Shown in pieces: positions 25,529-36,737 of a stretch of 64,000 nucleotides of DNA (positions are counted from its first letter, which is position 1; each line of letters begins with the position of its first letter). Below the pieces are notes generated by a model. The model searched no databases. It was not told where the DNA came from and saw only the letters and a list, made by a program, of their open reading frames with translations. Origin of the DNA: Flaccisagitta enflata (Eukaryota > Chaetognatha > Sagittoidea > Aphragmophora); the NCBI GenBank assembly GCA_965153355.1, contig OZ231128.1:23560001-23624000 (forward strand), read 5' to 3'. The position numbers and the translations under genes were made by a program.

Positions 25529-26870
25529 TTTGATGGATTTATGAAAAATCGGTGACCAAAATGTAGAGTTTTTCAAGGGGCGTCCATCCTTTTTTTGCGC
25601 GACCAAATCGGTCAAACCGTTCAAAAGTTATGACCGCTCAAAGATAGGTGAGCGAGAAAAAAATCCTTAAAAATATGAAAAATCTCATTTCTATTCACAA
25701 TTTTTGGTACTTAAAGTGCTTCGATTTTGATGAAATTTTACATGGAGGTAGTCCATAATGTGAAGTACCTCCAGTAAAAATTTTGTTCAAATCGGTCAAC
25801 TTTTAGGGGGGCAACGGCATTTTTTTTTCTTTTAAAAAATCGCGAAATAGCCGTTTTTTCAAAATTAAGGTACCTTAAGATTTTCAAAAACTAATTTTTT
25901 TTTACAAAAAAGCATCAGTAGGGTCTAATACATGTGCTTTTGAAATTTCATGGCCATATTTCAACTTTTCTTAGGTTACAGGTTAAAAAAAGGCCAAAAA
26001 TTGGCCATTTTCGCGATTTTTGGTTTTATGGTCTTCGCGAAATTGTTATTTGACACCCGAAAAAGGCTCTCAGGGCCGCCAAATTTTTTTTGGGTATCAC
26101 CAAGAGTCTTCTAAAGGAATTTTGGCTCATGGTTCATAGTTGCCTGCCATATCATGGCAATGGCTCAGGCTCAAAGACGATTTTTGGTTTTTTTTCTTCA
26201 GAATTTTGAATTTTCGAACGCAATTTTTGGTACTTAAAGTGCTCCGATTTTGATGAAATTTCACATGGAGGTAGTCCATAATGTGAAGTACCTCCAGTAA
26301 AAATTTTGTCCAAATCAGTCAACTTTTAGGGGGATAACGACATTTTTTTTCTTTAAAAAAATCGCGAAAAAGCTGTTTTTTCAAAATTTAAGTGCCTTAG
26401 AATTTTTACAGCCTCATAATTTTTTACATTCAGCTTAATCTGGCTCCAACACATGTGCATGTGAAATTTTAAGGCTTATTTCCAAGTTTAAGATGGGTTT
26501 TAGGCCAAAAAAACGCCAAAAACGGCTATTTTGGGCACTTTTTTTTTACATTCGAACACGCACCTGATATTGGGTCAAGCAAGCCTGGATTATTATTCCC
26601 CAAGGTAATGCGCACATTTCAAGACCCAACATGATAGGTGCCACCGGACTCGCCTTTTTGACCCCCCTTTCCTTTGAGCTAGAAATCCTTATTCCTCAGA
26701 CGGGATGAACCTCCTTTTTTTTCTTTCTTGTTTTTGATGGATTTATGAAAAATCGGTGACCAAAATGTAGAGTTTTTCAAGGGGCGTCCATCCTTTTTTT
26801 GCGCTACCAAATCGGTCAAACCGTTCAAAAGTTATGACCGCTCAAAGATAGGTGGGCGCGAAAAAATCCG
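25529..26870. repeat. Old element with two pairs of direct repeats
   Basis: About 138 bases at 25529-25666 recur at 26732-26870 (TTTTGATGGATTTATGAAAA start). About 115 bases at 25700-25815 recur at 26224-26335 (ATTTTTGGTACTTAAAGTGC start). The pairs are in the same direction, with few mismatches. No coding frame is seen. It may be a decayed transposon or a duplicated non-coding block. Confidence 0.75.
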
Positions 26871-27161
26871 TAGAAATATGAAAAATCTCATTTTTATTCA
26901 TATGAACACATCTTTGTCGCAGTTTTTTTTTATATACTTCCACTCCTTATGTTTATCATGCTGAAAAGGGTGCTCCCCTATCAGCAAGAGGCTTAATTTG
27001 AGCAATAAATGGCCGAGAACTGGCAAATAAATTGGCGGGATTGAGAGATGGCCACGTTTTTTAAAGTATATTTCAACAAAGAGGGGAAATGATGTAAAGA
27101 AAATTAAAGGTTTTACTGGGCCAGTGCAGGACTGAGAGAGGTCAAAATTGGCAAAATTGAG

Positions 27162-27612
27162 AACCAGGCCGGATACACGGGCCAAGACGGTGCGCCTGGC
27201 GTTGTTAATTCTTAGACCTATCCCTAGCTCCATCAGACCTATCCCTAGCTCTATCAGACCTATCCCGAGCTCTATCAGATCTATCCGGAGCTCTATCAGA
27301 CCTATCCCGAGCTCTATCAGACCTATCCTGAGCTCTATCAGACCTATAACCAGCTCTATCAGACCTATAACCAGCTCTATCAGACCTATCCCTAGCTCTA
27401 TCAGACCTATCCTCAGACCTATCCGACCTATCCCCAGCTCTTTAAGACCTAACCGTGGCTGATTGTTTTAGTGAATGAAAAGATGAGTATCATCAATTAT
27501 GTATGAAATGAGTTTTTAATTGATTTCAAATATTTTTTGCGATTTTTCATTTGAGCGTGACCGACGGATGGACGGATGGACAAAGTATCTTATATAGGTG
27601 CTAAGATGCAAC
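27162..27612 (+). mobile_element. Helentron-like element, subfamily D, carrying a 21-base minisatellite
   Basis: The 5' end is AACCAGGCCGGATACACGGG, with CGGTGCGCC in the subterminal position. The 3' part is GAGCGTGACCGACGG, a GGATGGAC run, and the stem end AGGTGCTAAGATGCAACT. A tandem array of AGACCTATCCCTAGCTCTATC (27218-27450) fills the middle, so the satellite sits inside the element. Confidence 0.7.
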
Positions 27613-27657
27613 TGGGTATCATCCTAGCATATTTCTGAATCATTCCCAGTGATATTT

Positions 27658-27757
27658 GCTTCTTTTCGAGATTTTCAACTCAAGCGTGACCGACCAACCG
27701 ACCAACCAACCAACCAACCAACAGACGGAGCCTCTTATAGAAGTGCTTTGGCGCATT
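27658..27757 (+). mobile_element. Helentron-like 3' end, subfamily D
   Basis: CAAGCGTGACCGACC, a CCAACCAA run, CTCTTATAG and AAGTGCTTTGGCGCATT before AAAAA. It repeats only the 3' part of the element just upstream. Confidence 0.65.
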
Positions 27758-27966
27758 AAAAATGGCTTTGATTTTTGTTTTTCGAGCATATCCCATAACT
27801 AAACCTCATAGAAAGAAAAAGAAATATTCACACTGTGCACAGTATAATTTCAATTAATATTACAGGCTTTAAACTGGCGAAGATTGGCCAGTTTAAGAAG
27901 ATATGAAGTTTTTGTGATCAGATCCTAACTTATTTGAATTTCATAGCTCTGTCTGTCTGTCTCGCG

Positions 27967-28077
<111 letters not shown>

Positions 28078-28394
28078 ATTTTGAAAATAAAAATTCATTC
28101 TTCAAAAAAAACTTAATATTTTTTCAATACGTGTTTTATAAAACACCTAAGAATTCTTTAATAATTCATTCAATACATAACATGAAATGAGAACAATAGA
28201 GATTGTGTAAAATTGGCAGTAGACTTCTCCGCGGATTCAGGTTTCATGACTGATAAAAGGTTAGGATTTTCAAAAAAAAAAAAAATTCATTCACCGCATA
28301 CAGTAAAAATAATTGTCGTAATTATTCCACGGTCGGCAATGATTTCATAGGAGCGAGACAGAGAGCATCGGGCTTGCGGGCTCGCTCTAAAATC

Positions 28395-28633
28395 AGGCCT
28401 GCTGAGACCGATAGACGGACTGATGGACAGACGGTCTGATTACGCTGAGTGTAGAGTCTCGTAGCATGCAACTAAAAATTGTCCATCGTGTCGGTCCTTC
28501 CGTCCATGATAATGGAGTCGAAAGAATGAACACGCACATTTGAGATGTTGAGTTTATGTTTGTCTTTTTGTGTGTGGATGGGGTTGTACGCCCCTGCCTA
28601 CCCGTCCTCAAGGTTATTGTTGCCCCGTTTTAA
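28395..28633. mobile_element. Two Helentron-like fragments, head to head
   Basis: 28395-28471 is a 3' end (GACGGACTGATGGACAG, AGAGTCTCGTAGCATGCAACT, then AAAAA). From 28478 a second fragment runs the other way (GTCGGTCCTTCCGTCC, TGGATGGGGTTGTACGCCCC, CTGCCTACCCGTCC, GCCCCGTTTTAAC). Confidence 0.6.
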
Positions 28634-28657
28634 CAGATGCTCTGCTCCTGCTTTTCT

Positions 28658-28885
28658 AGTCGCGTGCACGCGACTCGACACCCCGCTTTGTCTGTCCGTC
28701 CATCCGTCCGTTGGTTGATTGGTTGGTCAGTACGTCAGACTACTTTTTTCTTTGATTTTGTTTTTTGAAGTCATTTAAAGCCATTTAAGAGTATACTGAA
28801 TCATTCTTAATCATTGTAAGTCATTTCAAGTCATTGTAAGTCAATCTGAAAATCTCACACGGGACTCACTGGTGTTGGCCTTGTT
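28658..28885 (-). mobile_element. Helentron-like element, subfamily A
   Basis: Hairpin AGTCGCGTGCACGCGACT, CACCCCGCTTTGTCTGTCC run. The middle is replaced by repeated CATTGTAAGTCATTT motifs. CACACGGGACTC and TGGCCTTGTT form the worn 5' end. Confidence 0.75.
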
Positions 28886-28963
28886 CTGCATCATCCGATT
28901 ATAATATCTTTTATTTGTCATTTCATTGAGAAATTGATGAGAGTCGCGCATTGAATCGTTTTT

Positions 28964-29040
28964 AGGTGCGCCATAGCACCTCTATAGGCATTGTCCATTG
29001 GTTGGTTGGTCGGTCAGTCAGTCAGTCACGCTCGAGTGAA
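28964..29040 (-). mobile_element. Helentron-like hairpin end, subfamily D
   Basis: Hairpin AGGTGCGCCATAGCACCT after TTTTT, CTCTATAGGC, GGTTGGTCGGTCAGTC run and CACGCTCGAGTG. The 5' end is not recognised. Confidence 0.7.
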
Positions 29041-29170
29041 AAATTGCTGAAAACGAATAAAATTGTATGAGAACTCATCACGTTCATCATTCACGTTACT
29101 AGTCATTTCATTCATGATCATATTCATCTTCGGTTAGGTCAACACACATTCTCACACACACATTCACTGA

Positions 29171-29188
29171 GAATGTGTGTGTGCGCGA

Positions 29189-29283
<95 letters not shown>
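29171..29283. repeat. (GT)n microsatellite
   Basis: TG run with CGTG interruptions. Confidence 0.97.
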
Positions 29284-29287
<4 letters not shown>

Positions 29288-29417
29288 AATGTGTCCACGA
29301 ACGTGAATGTTGAGAGGTGGAATAAGAAGATTCAAAGGAAGTTTCGAAAGCGAAAAAGCTCCGTTTTTCTGCTCTCTCATCTGACAAATATCGGAATCAG
29401 AGTTACAATTACAACAG

Positions 29418-29419
<2 letters not shown>

Positions 29420-29482
<63 letters not shown>
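29420..29482. repeat. (CT)n microsatellite
   Basis: Uninterrupted CT run. Confidence 0.98.
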
Positions 29483-29485
<3 letters not shown>

Positions 29486-29511
29486 GGCCGCTAGCACAAT
29501 ATCATCTTTTT

Positions 29512-29674
29512 AGTCGCGGACACGCGACTCTACACCTTGCCGTGTCGGTCGGTAGGTCGGTAGGTCGGTCCGTCGGTCCGTCGGTCCCGTAACCTTTTTG
29601 AATTCCGAGCGGTTTTTGCACAACTGCTCCTGCCCAAACGTCCGCGACTGGATTGCCGTGTATCCGGCCTTGTT
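29512..29674 (-). mobile_element. Helentron-like element, subfamily C
   Basis: Hairpin AGTCGCGGACACGCGACT (29512-29529), CGGTAGGTCGG run, GCTCCTGCCCAAAC, then GTCCGCGACT at 29640-29649 and GTATCCGGCCTTGTT. The 10-base motif differs from A and B and is the same at both ends. Confidence 0.88.
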
Positions 29675-29683
29675 CATCTTTTC

Positions 29684-29850
29684 AGTCGCGTGCGACGCGA
29701 CCCTACAACCCGCTTTGTTGGTCCATCCATCGGTCCATCTGTCCGTCCGTCCATATGTCAGTCCGTCACACTTTTTTGTTTTGTTTTTTTTTTTTTTGCG
29801 GTCTTTGGCCTCACCACTCCTGCCCAAATGATGAAGCAACCTCAAATATG
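29684..29850 (-). mobile_element. Helentron-like element, subfamily A, truncated
   Basis: Hairpin AGTCGCGTGCGACGCGAC, CCCGCTTTGTTGGTCC run, CACTCCTGCCCAAATG. The 5' end is missing. It follows the C element by 9 bases in the same direction. Confidence 0.75.
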
Positions 29851-29916
29851 GCTTTGTCGGTCCGTCGGTCCGTGTGTGGGGGTTTGGGTGTGGATGCGGG
29901 TTGAATGCCCACTATG

Positions 29917-30010
29917 TTTGTTCGCTCCCACCGCTCACTCGCTTTTGCAGCGGTCTGCTTGGCTGCACTCGCTTTGTTCCTTGCTCCATTCACCGGCTCG
30001 CTTGCTCACT
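29917..30010. repeat. Fragment of family G interior
   Basis: CACCGCTCACTCGCTTTTGC and CCATTCACCGGCTCGC resemble the inside of the element at 5904-6304. Confidence 0.55.
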
Positions 30011-31085
30011 CGATATCCGAGTCTGTGGTCTCGATATCCGAGTCTGTGGTCTCAATATCCGAGTCTTTGGTCTCGATATCCGAGTCTTTGGTCTCTATAT
30101 CCGTGTCGATGGTCTCAATATCTGAGTCGGTGGTCTCGATATCCGAGTCTGTGGTCTCAATATCCGAGTCTGTGGTCTCGATATCCGAGTCTGTGGTCTC
30201 GATATCCGAGTCTGTGGTCTCGATATCCGAGTCTCTAGTCTTGATTTCCGAGTCTCTAGTCTTGATTTCCGAGTCTCTAGTCTTGATTTCCGAGTCTCTA
30301 GTCTTGATTTCCGAGTCTGTGGTTGATTTCCGAGTCTGTGGTTGATTTCCGAGTCTGTGGTCTCGATTTCTAAATCTGTGGTTTCAATTTCCGAGTCTGT
30401 GGTCTCGATTTCCGAGTCTGTGGCCTCAATATCCGACTCTGTGGTCTCGGTTTCCAAGTCTGTGGTTTCAATTTCTGAGTCTGTGGTCTCAATATCAGAG
30501 TTGGTGGTTGCGATTTCAGAGTCGGTGAACGCAATTTCAGAGTTGATGAACACAGTTCCCGAGTCTGTGGGCGCGATTTCCGAGTCTGTGGATGCAATTT
30601 CCAAATCTGTGGGAGCAATTTTTGAGTCTGTGGGCGCGATTTTTAAGTCTGAGGTCGCAATTGCCGAGTTTTTGGTCGCGGTTTTTGAGTCTGTGGTCGC
30701 GATTTCCAAGTACGGGGGCGCGATTTCCGAGTCTGTGGTCTCGTTTTCTGAGTCTGTGGTCTCGATTTCCGAGTCTGTGGTCTCGATTTCGAGTCTGAGG
30801 TCTCGATTTCCGAGTCTGTGGTCTCGATTTCCGAGTCTGTGGTCTCGATTTCCGAGTCTGTGGTCTCGATTTCCGAGTCTGTGGTCTCGATTTCCAAGTC
30901 TGTGGTCTCTATTTCCAAGTCTGTGGGCGCAATTTTCGAGTCCGTGGGCGCGATTTTCGAGTCTGTGGGCGCGATTTTCGAGTCTCTGGTTGCAAGTTTC
31001 AAGTTTGTGGTCTCGATTTTCGAAACTGTGGTCAAGGTTTTCGAGGCTGTGATCATGGTTTTCGAGTCTGTGGTCACAATAACCA
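30009..31085. repeat. 21-base minisatellite, ~50 copies
   Basis: The unit is close to ATTTCCGAGTCTGTGGTCTCG. A first block has ATATCC in place of ATTTCC; later copies diverge (CTAGTC, GGGCGC). The period is divisible by 3, so several frames stay open on both strands (VSISESV repeats on the plus strand). I read this as a satellite and not a gene. Confidence 0.95.
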
Positions 31086-32000
31086 CAGCTTTTTGAGAAA
31101 ATAATATCCATTATGATTTTCATAATCTTCATGAAAAGAGGATTCGAATGATATGCTGAAACATATACTTTAACAAAAATTATCTAAAAAAATGGTGCAG
31201 GAAGAAAAAATCTCCCTCCGATCCGTATTCGTAACAGCCGCAACTTCGTGGCGCCTAAACAAAGACAACAACCTTGATGATTTTTTGCCGATTAAATTTT
31301 TTTAACTTATGCGAGGCTGGCGGCGCCGATCGGGTGAGCCGATTTGGACGCGGCCAACGGCGTTCGATCACAAATTTTACAAAGTTTTTCCTATAAAAAG
31401 TTATAAATCATAACGCCATATTAAGAGGCGTTTTTATTTGTTCGTAATTAACTAAATATGATGAAATTGGCATATCTGATATATACTGTTTGAACACCGC
31501 TATTTCACGATAGTAATTGGCCTCTCCGTGATGTATATGAATAGATAGTAATTGATATAGGATAATCTAATCATATATATGACATAAACCAATTATTTTG
31601 TGTTCCATATACATAAGAAAATATAAAACTAAGCGATTTTTGACAAAAAATAAATTTGACGTTGTCGGTTTCACTCTCCCTCGCTACTAACAGATGAGAA
31701 ATTTCACCTTGAGTCAGGCCCCGACTAAGGCGAAGCAGTGTTCAAGATTCTTTCACTTTTCTCAACATCTCTATGGCTAATTTGTATGTACTCAAATGGT
31801 TTTCCGCAACAACGAGTGGGCGACCTAAATTTCCTTGTCTAGTTACGCGTTGACGCGTGTCGTATTTCGCTTTGGCTTTTAAAGAGAGCCCACGCATTCC
31901 TTCCGTGTCGAGCCAAAATGGCGAACGTCATTTCGGTTCGGGATAACAGCCTAAAATGTTAAAAATAAACAGGGCCGAAATTCGACCTACACAGATATCG
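31086..32000. other. Stretch with no firm gene
   Basis: The sequence is mixed, partly GC-richer (31200-31350, 31800-31940). At 31918 an ATGGCGAACG in CAAAATGGCG context opens only 14 codons. I see no usable donor, so I do not call an exon. Confidence 0.4.
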
Positions 32001-32004
32001 TTCT

Positions 32005-32155
32005 TTGTGCTCCTTTGAGAAGGAAACACGGACCGACGGTCGGACCGACGGACAGACCGATGGATGGATGGACAGACAGACGGACTGACATGACAGGCAG
32101 ACAGGGGGAAGGCCGGACAGACGGACAAAGCCATTCATAGAGATGCGAGGTGGCC
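32005..32155 (+). mobile_element. Helentron-like 3' part, degenerate
   Basis: GGACCGACGGTCGGACCGAC run, CATTCATAGAGATGCG, then CCCCTAAAAA. The hairpin is damaged. Confidence 0.5.
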
Positions 32156-32299
32156 CCTAAAAACTCACGCAGCACCGTTACGTAATCGTCACTCGTCAGC
32201 AGATGACAAATTCAAGGGACGAAGCAGCCATGTCAAATTTTTTAGTAATTGAAGATGTCTTTCTCATACCGTGTTTGTCTCAATACCATACGCCCATTT

Positions 32300-32300
<1 letters not shown>

Positions 32301-32368
<68 letters not shown>

Positions 32369-32371
32369 GCC

Positions 32372-32408
<37 letters not shown>

Positions 32409-32409
32409 G
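32301..32409. repeat. (CTGT)n microsatellite
   Basis: CTGT tetramers with one CTGC variant. Confidence 0.97.
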
Positions 32410-32509
32410 TGGTTTTTTGCCCGTCTCACTCTGACAGGTTGCTTGTCAGGATTTGAATCTACTTGTTAATTTGTCTCACCTACCTATTCTGTTTCTTAGT
32501 AGCTGTTAG

Positions 32510-32511
<2 letters not shown>

Positions 32512-32582
<71 letters not shown>
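32512..32582. repeat. (CT)n microsatellite
   Basis: Uninterrupted CT run. Confidence 0.98.
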
Positions 32583-32586
<4 letters not shown>

Positions 32587-32871
32587 CATTCTCCATTTTC
32601 TTTCCCCTTTTCCATCATCACTTGTTTTATTGGCAGAAGAGAAAACAAAAAAAGGACAGAGCAACACTAACAAAAGAATACAAAAACCACACTTGCAAAA
32701 CGCGTCAGCACAACATCAACCCCACACAAGCGCGCCAACGCGCCAGCGCGCCAACGCCAACAAAACAACGCCAACACAACGCAATCTCCAACACACAAAA
32801 ACGTCAAAAGAACGTCAAGACACAACAATGCGAACGTAAAAACGCCAACAAAACAGTAACGCAAACATAAT

Positions 32872-33082
32872 AACAAGTGACGCGGGGTCACAAAATCGTT
32901 GCGGACGGGTGGGCAGGGGCATCTAAACCCCATCCACACCCCAACCCACCCCCAACACTGAAACATGCACAAAAAGTATTGAAAATGCTCGTTTTCCCAC
33001 TTTTTAACTCGATCACCATGACGTACTGACCAACGGACGGACGGACGGACAAAGCATCTTATAGAGTTGCGTGTCCGCAACT
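32872..33082 (+). mobile_element. Intact Helentron-like element, subfamily B, second end type
   Basis: It starts AACAAGTGACGCGGGGTCAC, then GTTGCGGACGGGTGGGCAGG, CCCCATCCACACCCC, CACTTTTTAACTCGATCACC and a GGACGGAC run. It ends in the hairpin AGTTGCGTGTCCGCAACT before AAAAA. It interrupts the AACGCC array. Confidence 0.88.
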
Positions 33083-33146
33083 AAAAACGCCAAAACAACA
33101 AAGACGCCAACACAACAAAAAACGCCATCACAACAAAAGCACAAAT

Positions 33147-33168
33147 ACAACAACAACAACAACAACAA

Positions 33169-33252
<84 letters not shown>

Positions 33253-33253
33253 C
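33147..33253. repeat. (CAA)n microsatellite
   Basis: CAA triplets with one AAAA interruption. Confidence 0.97.
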
Positions 33254-33470
33254 GCAAAAGCGACGCCAGGACAGCAACAACACAAACACAACAACTCCAA
33301 CATACACACAAAGAAAACGGTACACAACAACGCCAACGTCATAACAAGGCCAACACAACAGCAACGTCAACACAACAGCAACGCCAACACAACAGCAACG
33401 TCAACATCGCAATACCGCCAACGTTACAACAACGCCAACACAACAGCGATGTCAACACACAACCTCGTCA

Positions 33471-34206
33471 TATTCACATCGTCATTGGCAGATTTTTCTG
33501 TTCGAGGCAAAATTGACGAAGATTGATGATCCTATCGCCAATGAAAGGAATGGAAAGAAGATGGAAAAACAGAGAGGCGGGCGAGGAAGTTGAGGGGGCG
33601 AAGAGGGCGGCAAGGTCGAGACTCGTATTGGCAATATTTGGGGGTAATCTGGGCGCATGTTACCTTGGGTGAATAAATTGCTATGGGGTGGGGGGGGGGG
33701 TAGGGGAGGGGGGAGAATCGGCGAAATCTGGGGAAAGGTTGAGATGTGGATTGATGAATGAAAAGAAGTTCAGGCGTGGAGGGACGAATAGCGCATTGAC
33801 ATGGGATCAAGTGTAGTTATAATCATAAAGACGCCATCCAAGCATCAACCAGATTTAGATGTGAGGGATGAGTTGAGATGATACCCTGTTGTTACTGTTG
33901 TTACTCGTGTACTGATATCGAAGGGCAAGTGATTTTGGGACGAAATCGGATTTTTAAACGCGGGTGATTTGCAACGGGGCGGAAAATAAGGCCGATGGCA
34001 TGCCTCTCCAAGTCGCGTGCGGAAGGAGGCAATGTTGTGGATGGTTATAAGGTATTAGAGGCGGGTAATTTGGCAGAGATCCCCTAAAAAAGTAAACAAT
34101 CTGTGCGACAGGCCTCTGGATTTTGGAGCAGCGAGCAGCGCCGCTTCTCGGCCGGGAAAGGGAGATGTTGGCAGGTCCCAATGATAGAAGAAGAAGGAGG
34201 AGGAGA
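33471..34206. other. Stretch with no supported gene
   Basis: A G-run at 33690-33700 and a lone AAGTCGCGTGCGG element scrap near 34010. Nothing else is recognised. Confidence 0.4.
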
Positions 34207-34280
34207 AAAAGAAGAAAAAGAAAAAGAAGAAGAAGAAGAAGAAGAAGAAGAAGAAGAAGAAGAAGAAGAAGAAGAAGAAG

Positions 34281-34311
<31 letters not shown>
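34207..34311. repeat. (GAA)n microsatellite
   Basis: GAA triplets preceded by AAAAAG motifs. Confidence 0.97.
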
Positions 34312-34312
<1 letters not shown>

Positions 34313-35022
34313 GGAAAAAAGCAAGAAAAGAAACAGAAAAAAAAGTAGAAGATGGAAATGGAGATGATGGTAATTGCAGTCAGCAGTGATATCATTTGCA
34401 TATTGTAGTTTTACGACTATTGCTCTTGCATAACTTAGTTGATTCGAAAAACTATGAGTTTGAATTAAAAATATAATAACAGCTTAGTCCTTTATGTTGT
34501 GAACTGAAAAAGTAAAATCTTAATCGCATGTAAAAATTATCAACATCATCATGTGTTTAATGAAGCCACCTGCCAAAAAATGGATATTGATGATACAAAT
34601 ACTGAAAAAAAACAGGCTATTCTGGAAATGGAATCAGTTCAAGTCGTAGCTGTAGCATGCATTGGTGGAGATGAGAGCCATCAGTAGCTTAGCAGGGATT
34701 TAATGGCACAGGCCAGGCCCAAGTCGCCTAACCAGCGGTACCTGCATTGAGGAGTAAACCCCTTTTATCATTCATTGACCCCCACCTTCAAGTTAAGTTG
34801 GCACGCGGCAGTGCTCAGGGGAAAATTTTTGCTTGTCGGCAGAAAAGAACAATCAAGAGGCCTGCTGTGTGATTGGACGGACAGGGGCGTGTATGCGACT
34901 AAAGAAGATTGGTTCAAATAACATCAAAAACTCTCTAGTAACCCCTCCTTTTTTTTTCTCTTGAGGGGTTTAGATTTCCCCATTTCTATTCTAAAGCATC
35001 TATCTGCATATATTTTTCCAGC
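34312..35022. other. Stretch with no supported gene
   Basis: AT-rich mixed sequence. Nothing is recognised. Confidence 0.4.
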
Positions 35023-35220
35023 CTCACCCATTACAAAAGCCGAGTTGAACCTCGATCGCTGCTGCGGCCTCAATCATCAATCTCTCGGCCAAAGCGCGTT
35101 CCTGCGCCTCTTTTCCTTCCGCTACCATTATCAACTACACGCGGTTGCAGCAGCAGCAGCATCAGCAGCTACGGAGGTTGCAACAGCAGCGACTATGGCA
35201 GCGGCAGTAAACATCTAAAT
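35023..35220 (+). CDS. Exon-like island, frame uncertain
   Basis: A strong acceptor (ATATATTTTTCCAG at 35009-35022) precedes about 190 GC-richer bases with C-ending triplets and a CAGCAG/GCAGCA run near 35147-35215. More than one frame is open. One reads Ala-rich (HAVAAAAASAATEVATAATM) and one Gln-rich, ending at a nearby stop. If real, it would be a terminal exon of an unknown gene. I cannot choose the frame. Confidence 0.2.
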
Positions 35221-35971
35221 CAACATTAACAGCGAAAGAAATCATTACGCAGGTAGAAACTTCAAAACACACAAACATGTATTGAAAAATTCTTCCTTAG
35301 ATTCGTCGCTCTCGTTTCATCCCCCCCCCCCTTCATCTCCACCTCATACACATGCAGAAGGTCCCAACCCCTTTCACACGCTCAGAAAAGATTAGGATGG
35401 CAGTCATGCGCAATCGGTTATTGGTTGCTTACATTTATGAGTTCTTAATATTCGTCAACAATAAAGCGACAAAGCTGATATACTGGTGAAAGAATAGATG
35501 CCATAAGCTATGGACTAACAGACTAACAGGCACAACCTCTTTCAGTCTTTAGTAGAGCAATACTAAATCATTAACTCTCTCGGTCTTCACGAGTGTCAAT
35601 TCCACTTCTAGGTCATCTCGTGTGAATGATCCAGTCCGGATGATACGATGGTCGTTTGAATGAACAAATCCCCGGAGAAAAAAAAGAGAACTGATGAACG
35701 AACTCGTGAGCCGCGCTGATCAACAGTTGTCGTGTTGCAATCTTCCAAGGTCGCGTGCAGATTGAACAACAGTTTGCATAAACAACAGGTTGCATGCACG
35801 CCCAGCTACTGTTGATCGGAATTAGTTCCGAGCAGTTTCAGAGATTAGTTTATGGTTGGTGACACGGCCCAGTTCACTATTAAAGAGAGTCCTTGCTGTA
35901 TGAATAATGATAAACGACACTAGTGCACTAAAACATGCAGCAAAGCGATGGACAAGTCAATCCATTCGTCG

Positions 35972-35975
<4 letters not shown>
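35221..35975. other. Stretch with no supported gene
   Basis: Mixed sequence. Nothing is recognised. Confidence 0.4.

Positions 35976-36028
<53 letters not shown>
35976..36028. repeat. (GA)n microsatellite
   Basis: Uninterrupted GA run. Confidence 0.98.
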
Positions 36029-36031
<3 letters not shown>

Positions 36032-36194
36032 ATTGTTTTTCTTTTAAATCTACAGTCTTTTCTGCGGTAAAGCGCCGAGTAGTAAAGGGAGAAAAAAGTC
36101 ATTACTAATGACTAATTGGTTTCCAACTTCACTCGGTTGTCTGCATGCCTCTTGCTCATCTGCTCTCTGGTCTCATGATAGATGATCATCCCCG

Positions 36195-36428
36195 TTCAAG
36201 TGGTGGAAAGTAGCAAAGATCCGTCCTTCACAAACACAGCCGTGCTTGGCGGTATCGAGGATATAAGTCATACAACTCATTCTTATTCAAGTGGTGAAAA
36301 GAAGCGAAGATCCATCCTTCAGAAGCACAGCCATGCTTGGTGGCATTGAGGATTTAAGTCATAGAACTCATTCTTGTTCAATAGTGGAAAGAATCAAGGA
36401 TCAGTCCTTCACAAACACAGCCGTGCAT
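36195..36428. repeat. 91-base tandem repeat, ~2.6 copies
   Basis: TTCAAGTGGTGGAAAG-type starts occur at 36195, 36286 and 36376. Each is followed by GATCCGTCCTTCACAAACAC and CAGCCGTGCTTGGCGG. Confidence 0.85.
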
Positions 36429-36737
36429 TTCCGACCATACCTGCATTTTTTTTTGGGACCGACCAACAATCAATTTCACCACATCCATAGTTTCATTTTT
36501 CGCATTATATGAATCACACTTCACTGCTAAAAAAAAACACTCATAATTTTTTTCCGTGCCCACAATTTATCTTTCCATTCCCTCAGATTCTAATATCGAG
36601 AGAGACGTGCCTGATCAACATAGTTATAAAAATCTACGTCCCTTTTTTCCCCGTCCATTGACATAACGGTTTTAGTTTTTGACAGCGGTTTCAAGGGAAC
36701 GCATTTTGTACCCACCTGGCATTTGTCGACCGTTTTT

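Larger units (their letters stand above)
32690..33470. repeat. Irregular AACGCCAACACAACAGC-type array
   Basis: AACGCC, AACGTC and CAACACAACAGC modules alternate over about 0.8 kb, split by a mobile element (32872-33082) and a CAA array (33147-33253). Confidence 0.8.

Noticed and set aside
30095-31132. 345-codon minus-strand frame and 236-codon plus-strand frame
   Set aside because: Both read the 21-base minisatellite. Both strands being open argues for repeat arithmetic.
31918-31962. ATGGCGAACG start in CAAAATGGCG context
   Set aside because: Only 14 codons to a stop and no good donor, unlike the two starts at 61770 and 62479.
33532-33810. Pro-rich minus-strand frame
   Set aside because: It is created by a C-run region. 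No start, splice or domain support.
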